Assembly: GCA_946886255.1 (NCBI GenBank) | Contig: CAMPIG010000232.1 | Span: forward strand, 1 to 7,500 | Direction of reading: 5' to 3' | Length of the DNA: 7,500 bases | Origin: an uncultured Cellvibrio sp. | Lineage (GTDB): Bacteria; Pseudomonadota; Gammaproteobacteria; Pseudomonadales; Cellvibrionaceae | Part shown: piece after piece, positions 1 to 5,439 of the stretch | Layout of the letters: the number at the start of each line of letters is the position of its first letter | How positions within the stretch are numbered: the first letter of the stretch is position 1 | Made by a program: the position numbers and the translations under genes | The notes under the pieces: model-generated | What the model was told of the DNA's origin: nothing | The model's input: the letters and a program-made list of their open reading frames with translations, nothing else | Databases searched by the model: none

Positions 1-861
1 AATAAAACGGTCGTCGAGTTCAACATTATCTGCCAGCGCCAACAGTTCTTCATCAGTGTATTTAGGCTGATAACCCTGACTCTTTAGCCGCTCCCTTGCC
101 GCCTCCAAACGTTGCTCACATTCTTCCAGTGATTGTGCGGGTTGATTGGTCTGTTCAACTGGGGTTGGTGGCGGTGGAGTTTTGGTGGCGGGCGGTACAT
201 AGCCAGCTTCCGCATGAGGCCCCAGACTAACTGGCTGTGCGGCCTGAGCAACGGTTTCTATCTGAGCGTTCTTCGGTTTAGCCGGAGAGCTGGATGGTGT
301 AACACTGACCATCAACGTACCACTCATCAGCGCTTGCACAAGACGTTGGTGCGCACTCAAGCGGCTGGGAGGTTGATCTTTAAGACCCGATAACAGCGTG
401 TTTATCTGCTTTTCATCCAGCGCTGCTATTTTCAAAAAACCTTCGGCTTCCTTGGTTGAGCTGAACGCACGTCGGCGGGTTACGTTCATAACTAGCGACG
501 CATTTTGTGAGAGAAACATGTAGCCCACGCCCGTTTTTTTATCTGTCACAGCGCAAGAAGTTAATTGCTTTATCTCTTCCGGCCCCGGTACTTGATAAAC
601 GCTGATCCTGCTACTGTGCAACAATTCAGCCACCAATTCCTCGTCCGTTTGCTGCACATGGCGCAGGTCAATGTGGGATTGTGTATACAACAGCTGTCGC
701 CAGTAGTTGTTTGGTACATCCAGTTGCTGTACGAAGGATTTTGCACGACCATACACATCGACACTTCGTAAATTCCAACCCGATGCCATCCCGTCGCTTG
801 AGGTTTTAAGAAGGTAATATCGGTTGAATGCGCCTTTGAGAATACGTTGATGAAAAAACAT
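1..861 (-). CDS. Unrecognised modular protein, 3' end outside window
   Basis: This reading frame is open for 287 codons from an ATG at 861-859 and runs off the left edge, so the C-terminus is missing. The start is chosen because AGGA lies 6 nt upstream; an in-frame ATG at 936-934 has no ribosome binding site and lies beside a hairpin. The protein begins MFFHQRILKG and has no signal peptide or membrane segment. Residues 1 to about 200 look like a mixed alpha/beta globular region containing LLHSSRISVYQVPGPEE near residue 80. They are followed by a low-complexity stretch, an LGPH motif (213-216), a proline-rich linker (about 222-241, with PPPPTP), a charged helix (about 243-261), and YTDEELLALAD (268-278) at the start of another domain. 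I do not recognise the family. The layout of N-terminal domain, Pro-rich linker and C-terminal domain is shared by many secreted or polymorphic effectors, but that is only a resemblance. A dyad at 938-963 separates it from the lipoprotein gene. Confidence 0.8.
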   Translation of the reverse strand, partial: MFFHQRILKGAFNRYYLLKTSSDGMASGWNLRSVDVYGRAKSFVQQLDVPNNYWRQLLYTQSHIDLRHVQQTDEELVAELLHSSRISVYQVPGPEEIKQLTSCAVTDKKTGVGYMFLSQNASLVMNVTRRRAFSSTKEAEGFLKIAALDEKQINTLLSGLKDQPPSRLSAHQRLVQALMSGTLMVSVTPSSSPAKPKNAQIETVAQAAQPVSLGPHAEAGYVPPATKTPPPPTPVEQTNQPAQSLEECEQRLEAARERLKSQGYQPKYTDEELLALADNVELDDRFI

Positions 862-987
862 AAAACATCCTGAAGTTACATATTTCCTTGAGGTAAAACG
901 ACAAATAAACCACTCGAAATTTATATAGAGTTTCATAGTGCGAACAGAATGTACTGCTCGCACCAACAATACGATATTTAGACAAAC
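862..987. other. Intergenic region between lipoprotein gene and left-edge gene
   Basis: This 126-bp gap lies between the lipoprotein stop and the start of the left-edge gene. It holds the dyad at 938-963 and, closer to the gene, an AT-rich patch on the minus strand (TATAAA at 925-920) that could be a -10 element. I see no convincing -35 at 16-18 nt from it. The ribosome binding site AGGA lies 6 nt before the ATG at 861. No tRNA-like or coding structure is apparent. Confidence 0.5.
938..963. repeat. 26-bp dyad: 10-bp arms, 6-nt loop
   Basis: The arms are GTGCGAACAG (938-947) and CTGCTCGCAC (954-963) around the loop AATGTA. Nine of ten positions are Watson-Crick pairs; the remaining one is a G-U wobble in minus-strand RNA and an A/C mismatch in plus-strand RNA, so the fold is slightly better as a minus-strand transcript. 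It begins about 25 nt downstream of the lipoprotein stop. No T-run follows it in either direction, so it is not a standard intrinsic terminator. It may be a 3'-end stabilising hairpin, a weak terminator, or a regulator binding site for the left-edge gene. Confidence 0.7.
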
Positions 988-2658
988 CTATGGTAGCGAC
1001 ACAGCAGATTTCGATAGAACAACCCGCTGACCATTTACCAGATCAATTGCCATCAATGCTTTACGCTCTTTATCCACCACCAGACCGTAGGTCATGCCTT
1101 CTTCAAGATAGACAGACGTTGGATCAAGTAAGGTATTTAAGCTGTTGGGGGAATCAGCATCAGACAAAATGGTTCGCGCACCATCTTCAAGCGCCAATGA
1201 GAAAATAGCGTTTAAACCACGATCAACCATCAATGCGCGATCATTGGCTGCATCAATGGTGATTGACGTTAAGACATGGTCACCTGAGGCGGTGAAGAGA
1301 TTGTCAGTATTCGGAATGGATGCTGTAGAAAAAGGTGTTCTCACACCCAGGTTTTCCTCTGAAAGATCAATAGCCATAACCAATTGTTCGTCTATAGCGG
1401 TAGTTACCAGTGCTCGGTTGCGAGCATTATCGATGGCTACTGCACCAACACTGGTTAATGGATTTTCTCCATCTGCTGGAACGTTTAGCTCCGACCAACT
1501 AACAACCTCATCTTCTTTCGCTACAGGATCTACAGCAGTAAATAAACCGTCGAAAAATGACCCAAGGTAGATCCGATCATCATCAGTATTGAATGCCAAC
1601 TGCGAAACACGCGTTGTCAGAGACATGCTTACCGCATCACGAACCCCCGTTTCCAAGTTAACGGACAAAACTGTGGGACCTGATGTGAAAACGTCCTCAG
1701 TAGAACTACCCACATACGCAACGTCGTTTTCACTGTCTACCGCAATACCGGCGTAATTAAAGTCAGTTCGCTCCAGTAACAGAGGATATTCATCCCCTTC
1801 TTTATTTTCAGAGAGAATCCTGCGTACTCCAGTCGCTAAGTCCACTGCATATATCGCTCTGTCCTCAACATCAACCACCAATGCCTGATTACGCTCTGCA
1901 TCTACTGCAACTGTTTGCGGCGCAGAAAACTGAACCTGATCGTCAGGAAATGCGATATTTAAATCCGCCGAATGGCGGACCGTTACGCTCGCCAAATTAT
2001 CGCCTTCGCTACCCACTGAATCCCGTGCCGTCACATTTAGGACATTCTCCACACCCGGCTCTAAAGTCACCTCCGCAACCCAGGTTGCGAAACCGTCTTC
2101 ACTCGTCGCGGGAAAGCCACCGACTTCTACACTTTCTACCGCATTCAATTCGTCACTCGCGGTACCACGTACCAGAATCGTTGTTCCTTCGGTCAGCGAA
2201 ACGGCTGGAGGAAAAGTGATGGTTACAGATGGGGGAGTGTTATCGATGATGGTCGCAATAGAAAATATTGCGCTCACACCGCCGATGGTAAGGGTAGCTT
2301 CAGCGGTTTCGTTATTTGCTTCGGGAGCGAGTACTTTAACGGTGATTGATTGATTATTGTTGATGGTGCCTTCCGCGCTGGTATAGGCTGCGCTATTGAT
2401 CGAATATTCGCCACCCACAATACTGATTGGCGCGGCCCTGTTAATACCGTTGATGGTGACCGCCTCGGAGATCACCTCTTCTCCCGGCTCAACTTCCTGC
2501 TCCGCGGGGATAGTAAAGGCATTCGGTGTTGTATCCGGCGGTGCAATCGGCGGCTCTTTGCCACCACCACCACTTCCGCCACACGCGGTCAATGCCGCAA
2601 TAATTCCTATGAAAAAGGTGTGTTTGATCCATGATTGCGGGCTTTGAACAATCGTCAT
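988..2658 (-). CDS. Lipoprotein with beta-sandwich modules and a beta-propeller
   Basis: A 556-residue protein probably tethered to the outer membrane. Residues 10-26 form a lipoprotein signal (WIKHTFFIGIIAALTAC) with lipobox L23-T-A-C26. Gly at +2 argues against inner-membrane retention, and a Gly-rich then Pro-rich linker follows. Residues about 46-138 form a beta-rich module (VTINGI, GGEYSIN, ATLTIGGV). Residues about 140-230 look like a bacterial Ig-like domain (PPSVTITFP, ending NVLNVTARDSVG). Residues about 235-556 hold about six repeats of the type 'ALVVD - AIYAVDL - TGVRRILS', typical of a beta-propeller. The ATG at 2658 is preferred over an upstream in-frame GTG (2754) because it places the lipobox correctly; AGGAG lies about 11 nt before it. 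There is no catalytic motif I can name, so a binding or scaffold role is inferred. It follows fleQ on the same strand across 338 bp and shows no evident flagellar link. Similar exported propeller lipoproteins are common in gammaproteobacteria. Confidence 0.88.
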   Translation of the reverse strand: MTIVQSPQSWIKHTFFIGIIAALTACGGSGGGGKEPPIAPPDTTPNAFTIPAEQEVEPGEEVISEAVTINGINRAAPISIVGGEYSINSAAYTSAEGTINNNQSITVKVLAPEANNETAEATLTIGGVSAIFSIATIIDNTPPSVTITFPPAVSLTEGTTILVRGTASDELNAVESVEVGGFPATSEDGFATWVAEVTLEPGVENVLNVTARDSVGSEGDNLASVTVRHSADLNIAFPDDQVQFSAPQTVAVDAERNQALVVDVEDRAIYAVDLATGVRRILSENKEGDEYPLLLERTDFNYAGIAVDSENDVAYVGSSTEDVFTSGPTVLSVNLETGVRDAVSMSLTTRVSQLAFNTDDDRIYLGSFFDGLFTAVDPVAKEDEVVSWSELNVPADGENPLTSVGAVAIDNARNRALVTTAIDEQLVMAIDLSEENLGVRTPFSTASIPNTDNLFTASGDHVLTSITIDAANDRALMVDRGLNAIFSLALEDGARTILSDADSPNSLNTLLDPTSVYLEEGMTYGLVVDKERKALMAIDLVNGQRVVLSKSAVSLP

Positions 2659-2802
2659 GACGAGTAGTACTCCTGTAACAAAACGTGAATTTTTGCGACA
2701 ACCTTGAGACCGGGCGGTTTCAGGGCAAACGGCGCAAAGTATGACAGAGGTCACATAAAGGGAGTGTGATGGTGTTAAAAAATAGTACGGAAGTTATAAC
2801 CA

Positions 2803-2830
2803 AAATTAGTGAATTGTCCCTTATAAGCAA
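2803..2830 (-). promoter_or_regulatory. Possible sigma-70 promoter of lipoprotein gene
   Basis: On the minus strand, TTGCTT (2830-2825) and TAATTT (2808-2803) are separated by 16 nt, a tolerable but imperfect match to TTGACA/TATAAT. This would give a leader of about 140 nt. The overlapping word GTTGCTTATAA recurs upstream of fliS2, so TATAAG (2824-2819) could be the -10 instead. Low confidence. Confidence 0.25.
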
Positions 2831-2926
2831 CGCTATACCATTGCTTTTACTCATTTTGGAGGCAGGTATCTGTTAAAAGTTGTAAGAAGGTCATCCGTTC
2901 TCTTCCAGATTTTCAACGGGAAGCAA

Positions 2927-2953
2927 GCACAATGAAATTAAATTTCATTGTGC
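2927..2953. repeat. Perfect 27-bp dyad downstream of fleQ
   Basis: GCACAATGAAATT (2927-2939) and AATTTCATTGTGC (2941-2953) are exact reverse complements around a single A. As RNA it folds into a stem of about 11-12 bp with a tight loop. It begins 43 nt after the fleQ stop codon. No T-run follows it on either strand, although TTATTTT immediately precedes it on the minus strand. It may stabilise or weakly terminate the fleQ transcript, or be an operator for the downstream lipoprotein gene. Confidence 0.75.
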
Positions 2954-2996
2954 AAAATAAAGATTTGCCTTGATCGGGAGCTAAAAATCCTAGAAC

Positions 2997-4445
2997 TCAA
3001 CGCTGCAAATCATACTTCCGCATTTTCTCCACCAAGGTGGTACGCCGAATACAAAGCCGATCCGCTGCTCTGGCAACAACACCACCGCAATCATTCAATG
3101 CTTGCTGAATTAAATCGCGCTCAAGGTTGGTGATGTATTCACGCAAATCGATTCCTTGTTCTGGCAACAAAGGCGTGTCGTTCATGCTGACGTAACTGGC
3201 GTTGCCGTTTAAGGCTGCGGCTTGTGCTTGCGGGATAAATTCTTCATCGGTTAAATCGACGTGGCGATATTTGGCTGGTAGATCCTGCACACCAATTACG
3301 CCGTAGGGATGTAAAATCGCCATGCGCTCAACGAGGTTAGCGAGCTCTCGCACGTTGCCTGACCATTCATGATGGCACAGCGACATAATCGCTGCGGAAT
3401 TAAAGCGAATGGAACCACGCTGTTCGCTTTCCATGCGCGAGACGAGTTCGTTAATCAACAGCGGAATATCTTCTTTGCGTTCTTTCAGCGCGGGTAATTC
3501 GATGGGAAAAACATTGAGCCGATAATATAAATCCTCGCGGAAACGCGCATCGCTGATCATGCCTTCCAGGTTACGATGCGTTGCAGCGATTACACGAACA
3601 TCGACACTTTGTGTTTTATTACTCCCTACCCGTTCAAAGCAACGTTCTTGTAACACACGCAGAATTTTTACCTGCATGTTCAGCGGCATATCGCCGATCT
3701 CATCGAGAAATAATGTGCCGCCTTCCGCTAATTCAAAGCGGCCGGCGCGGGAATTAATTGCACCGGTGAATGCGCCCTTTTCATGACCGAATAATTCGCT
3801 CTCTAATAATTCAGCGGGAATTGCACCGCAATTTACCGGCACGAAAGGTTTATCGCGACGCGGCGAGTTGTAATGCAGGTTGCGCGCGACCACTTCTTTA
3901 CCCGTACCGGACTCGCCAGTAATCAATACCGAAACATCTTTATCCGCAACTTGCGACATCATCTCGCGCACATTCTGGATAACGCGGCTGGTACCGACCA
4001 AGCTGCGAAATAGATGCACCGGGCGGCGCTGCGGTTGGCGTTTACTGACGGATTGGGCTTCACGATAAAGTTGGGCGCGATGTAGCGTATCAACCAACTT
4101 GTTGTAGGTGGGAGGAACCGAAAGTGTGGCAATGATCATATGCCGCAACGAATCTTCAAGGCCAGCATCGATAGATGCCTCATCGCCGACAATCACCACA
4201 GGGAGTTCATCGTTCCATTGGCGTATATCTTTTAGTAACTGATCCAGCCCTTGTTTGGCAGAGTGATAGTTACCGATAAACACCGCTGCGTAATCTTCGC
4301 TTCCCGCTTCGCTGTTAACTGCTGCTTGCCATTCAGAGGCTGGGGTAGCCAGGCTTGTTTCACTGATAAAGTCGAGCAAAATCTTCAAATCGTGCCGACG
4401 CTGTTGATCATCGTCGATTACCAATACTTTATTATTACGCCACAT
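2997..4445 (-). CDS. fleQ: Flagellar master regulator FleQ (sigma-54 activator)
   Basis: A 482-residue enhancer-binding protein that works with sigma-54 RNA polymerase to switch on flagellar genes; in Pseudomonas it also controls exopolysaccharide genes in response to c-di-GMP. Residues 1 to about 120 form a FleQ-type receiver ([13 protein letters not shown]) in which the usual phospho-acceptor Asp is replaced by I-G-N (57-59), so phosphorylation is unlikely. The AAA+ domain carries Walker A GESGTGKE (177-184), the sigma-54 contact motif GAFTGA (224-229) and Walker B GGTLFLDE (242-249). LFRSL (145-149), R188-N189 and E333 match the c-di-GMP contact positions of P. aeruginosa FleQ with an offset of three. 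Residues about 445-478 form a Fis-type helix-turn-helix ([19 protein letters not shown]). The ATG start fits the family's MWR start, and AAGG lies 10 nt upstream. The gene has its own promoter region. The usual fleSR genes do not follow it. Confidence 0.97.
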   Translation of the reverse strand: MWRNNKVLVIDDDQQRRHDLKILLDFISETSLATPASEWQAAVNSEAGSEDYAAVFIGNYHSAKQGLDQLLKDIRQWNDELPVVIVGDEASIDAGLEDSLRHMIIATLSVPPTYNKLVDTLHRAQLYREAQSVSKRQPQRRPVHLFRSLVGTSRVIQNVREMMSQVADKDVSVLITGESGTGKEVVARNLHYNSPRRDKPFVPVNCGAIPAELLESELFGHEKGAFTGAINSRAGRFELAEGGTLFLDEIGDMPLNMQVKILRVLQERCFERVGSNKTQSVDVRVIAATHRNLEGMISDARFREDLYYRLNVFPIELPALKERKEDIPLLINELVSRMESEQRGSIRFNSAAIMSLCHHEWSGNVRELANLVERMAILHPYGVIGVQDLPAKYRHVDLTDEEFIPQAQAAALNGNASYVSMNDTPLLPEQGIDLREYITNLERDLIQQALNDCGGVVARAADRLCIRRTTLVEKMRKYDLQR

Positions 4446-4533
4446 ACCGCTATGACCTTATGTCGTTTTCAGTGGAAATACAGCCACCCTTGGACAATAA
4501 CCCGCCACAAGCAAACCATGCTTTCGAGTCAAA

Positions 4534-4544
4534 CTAGTGACTAG
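4534..4544. promoter_or_regulatory. Palindrome at predicted fleQ transcription start
   Basis: CTAGTGACTAG is an exact palindrome apart from its central base. It begins about 10 bp downstream of the -10 hexamer and overlaps the predicted +1, a typical position for a repressor operator. TAGTG/CACTA and GTCA/TGAC half-sites overlap it. The word GACTAGC, which includes its right half, recurs in the inverted repeat before fliS2. An operator role is inferred from position only. Confidence 0.35.
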
Positions 4545-4553
4545 CGCCACTAA

Positions 4554-4582
4554 GTAATAGACCAGAATAATGGCTTGGTCAA
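4554..4582 (-). promoter_or_regulatory. Sigma-70-type promoter of fleQ
   Basis: On the minus strand, TTGACC (4582-4577) matches the -35 consensus at five of six bases. TATTAC (4559-4554) is a four-of-six -10, and the spacer is the ideal 17 nt. Transcription would begin near 4547 and leave a leader of about 100 nt before fleQ. P. aeruginosa fleQ is also transcribed by the housekeeping sigma factor. Confidence 0.6.
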
Positions 4583-4620
4583 ATAAATGACGCTGGGGGG
4601 TTGCCTCGATCAATGAGGTT

Positions 4621-4659
4621 AAAAATTAGCCATGCGTCACACAAAAAATGTGATGCACG
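4621..4659 (-). terminator. Terminator-like hairpin after fliS2
   Basis: Read on the minus strand, CGTGCATCACA (4659-4649) pairs with TGTGACGCATG (4641-4631) with one A-C mismatch and one G-U pair, closing a 7-nt T-rich loop. GCTAATTTTT follows, with the T-run at 4625-4621, eight to nine bases past the usual place. It begins about 30 nt after the fliS2 stop and probably separates the chaperone transcript from fleQ. An alternative reading is a regulator site: TGTGA (4649-4653), N6, TCGAA matches the CRP/Vfr consensus at eight of ten core bases. Confidence 0.35.
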
Positions 4660-4691
4660 TCGAAAAATTGGCGATTTTGGCAGTGTTTGGC

Positions 4692-5081
4692 TTAGGGAGC
4701 AATCCCATCCCAACCGGATTTGACAGTCTTGAGTAGTTCAATGACCTCGGTGACCATGCTGATGTCGTTCTGATGTGATGCTTCCAGCAGTCGTGCTTCC
4801 ATATATTCGTAGAGGCTATCCAGTTGACCCGGCAGCTCGCCTGGCACGTTCATATCCAGGCTATTGCGCAAACCACCGATGATGCTGATTGCCTGCCCCA
4901 GATATTTGCCCTTATTGGGAATATCGCCGCGTTCAAGGGCACCTTTCGCCGCCGCCAGCCGAGCCAGGGCACCTTCGAATAACAGTTGAATAAGCCGATG
5001 GGGAGAGGCGTTATTAACTTCAACTTCCAGGCCGAGTTGGCGATATTGTTTGAGGGCTTCGGTGGGGTTGTAATTGGACAT
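4692..5081 (-). CDS. fliS: Flagellin export chaperone FliS, second copy
   Basis: A 129-residue cytoplasmic chaperone of the FliS family, which binds the C-terminal helix of flagellin to stop premature polymerisation and deliver it to the export gate. The protein is all helical and of normal length. It carries the family signature ASPHRLIQLLFEGAL (about 25-39), followed by KYLGQAISIIGGLRNSL and an LYEYM helix. It is paralogous to the copy at 5440-5826, with roughly half of aligned residues identical by eye; the ASPHRLIQ core is exact, while the N-terminus (MSNYNPTEALKQYRQLG) and the acidic mid-loop differ. GGGAGG lies 5 nt before the ATG. It is separated from the fliT-like gene by 78 bp containing an inverted repeat, so it may have its own transcription start. 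A second FliS could serve a second flagellin or another client such as FliD or FlgM; this is inference. Confidence 0.95.
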   Translation of the reverse strand: MSNYNPTEALKQYRQLGLEVEVNNASPHRLIQLLFEGALARLAAAKGALERGDIPNKGKYLGQAISIIGGLRNSLDMNVPGELPGQLDSLYEYMEARLLEASHQNDISMVTEVIELLKTVKSGWDGIAP

Positions 5082-5082
5082 G

Positions 5083-5093
5083 CGGGCCTCCCG
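5083..5093 (-). promoter_or_regulatory. fliS2 ribosome binding site inside a small stem
   Basis: The minus-strand leader reads CGGG-AGG-CCCG just before the ATG. The Shine-Dalgarno sequence GGGAGG therefore forms the 5' arm and loop of a 4-bp G+C-only hairpin. This could lower or gate initiation. It also carries a GGA in a hairpin context, as in CsrA/RsmA sites, but is far shorter than a typical site. Suggestive only. Confidence 0.35.
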
Positions 5094-5098
5094 TGATG

Positions 5099-5129
5099 GC
5101 TAGTCTTTATAAGCAACTCTAAGACTAGC
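5099..5129. repeat. Inverted repeat in the fliT-fliS2 spacer
   Basis: GCTAGTCTT (5099-5107) and AAGACTAGC (5121-5129) are exact reverse complements separated by 13 nt. The spacer and the left arm's last bases hold, on the minus strand, TATAAA (5111-5106), a five-of-six match to a -10 element. No good -35 is visible at 16-18 nt. The dyad could be an operator around a fliS2 start site or an RNA hairpin between the two genes. No T-run follows it, so it is a poor terminator. Confidence 0.6.
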
Positions 5130-5159
5130 AGTAAATGGCGGGAGGGTTTGGAAAGCGTG

Positions 5160-5438
5160 TCAGATAGCCATAGCCGCCACTTGCTGGCGACAACTGTCAA
5201 TCACGGTGGCATACACAGCTTTTAGTTCTTTCAGGGCGACGATTAAACCAGCCTGCCCGGTATGGCGATTTGCCTGGATGACTTTTTCCACCAGTAACGG
5301 GCAGGATTGATCCAATCGACGCAGCTTCATCCAATCGCCGGCTTGCAGTGCAGCGGCCATCTCATGTTGCAAACTGCGCAACTGCATCACGCCGTGAACA
5401 CCGGCGTAGTCCGGATCAGGAACCAGAGTCACAGCCAT
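5160..5438 (-). CDS. fliT: FliT-like flagellar export chaperone
   Basis: A 92-residue, predominantly helical small protein (MAVTLVPDPD..., with helices around QLRSLQHEMAAALQAGDWMKLRRLD and VALKELKAVYATVIDSCRQQV). FliT proteins are short helical chaperones that bind the cap protein FliD, and in enterics also FlhDC. Sequence conservation in the family is weak, so the call rests mainly on size, the helical pattern with a W-x-x-L/ALDQ-like element in mid-protein (here DWMKLRRLDQ), and position between two fliS genes downstream of fliD. The ATG at 5438 is chosen because GGAGG lies 6 nt upstream, overlapping the last codons of fliS1. The gap from the fliS1 stop is a single base, implying translational coupling. 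The equivalent Pseudomonas locus also has a small gene at this place. The upstream in-frame start at 5483 would overlap fliS1 by 44 nt and is less likely. Confidence 0.75.
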   Translation of the reverse strand: MAVTLVPDPDYAGVHGVMQLRSLQHEMAAALQAGDWMKLRRLDQSCPLLVEKVIQANRHTGQAGLIVALKELKAVYATVIDSCRQQVAAMAI

Positions 5439-5439
5439 C

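Larger units (their letters stand above)
2659..2996. other. 338-bp intergenic region between fleQ and lipoprotein gene
   Basis: This stretch has no gene I can support. In minus-strand order it holds the perfect dyad at 2953-2927 just after fleQ, a possible sigma-70 promoter (2830-2803) and the lipoprotein ribosome binding site (AGGAG about 11 nt before the ATG). The lipoprotein reading frame stays open upstream as far as a GTG at 2754, but those codons would put about 32 residues before the signal peptide and are more likely leader. A 12-bp palindrome, TCGTCATGACGA (2652-2663), covers the start codon. Confidence 0.6.
4446..4691. other. Intergenic regulatory region upstream of fleQ
   Basis: This 246-bp non-coding region lies between fliS2 and fleQ. 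In minus-strand order it holds a terminator-like hairpin (4659-4631), a sigma-70-type promoter (4582-4554), an 11-bp palindrome at the predicted start site (4544-4534), a leader of about 100 nt and AAGG before the fleQ ATG. I found no match to a sigma-54 promoter (GG-N10-GC in a TGGCAC/TTGC context) for fleQ itself. Confidence 0.7.

Noticed and set aside
133..771. Two plus-strand open frames (133-393 and 565-771)
   Set aside because: They lie opposite a minus-strand frame open for 287 codons with a ribosome binding site and a protein-like composition; the plus-strand translations are low-complexity (Trp/Gly-rich opposite the Pro codons) and lack ribosome binding sites.
859..936. Upstream in-frame ATG at 936 for the left-edge gene
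   Set aside because: No ribosome binding site precedes it, it sits beside the 938-963 hairpin, and the added residues are AT-rich leader-like sequence; the ATG at 861 has AGGA at good spacing.
2656..2754. Longer lipoprotein start at the GTG at 2754
   Set aside because: It would add 32 residues ahead of the signal peptide and move the lipobox to residue 58, too far for export; the ATG at 2658 gives a standard lipoprotein signal.
3559..4068. Plus-strand frames opposite fleQ
   Set aside because: They are shadows of a full-length, motif-complete fleQ and have no support of their own.
4446..4691. Sigma-54 promoter for fleQ
   Set aside because: No GG-N10-GC pair in a suitable context was found on the minus strand, while a good sigma-70 type promoter is present.
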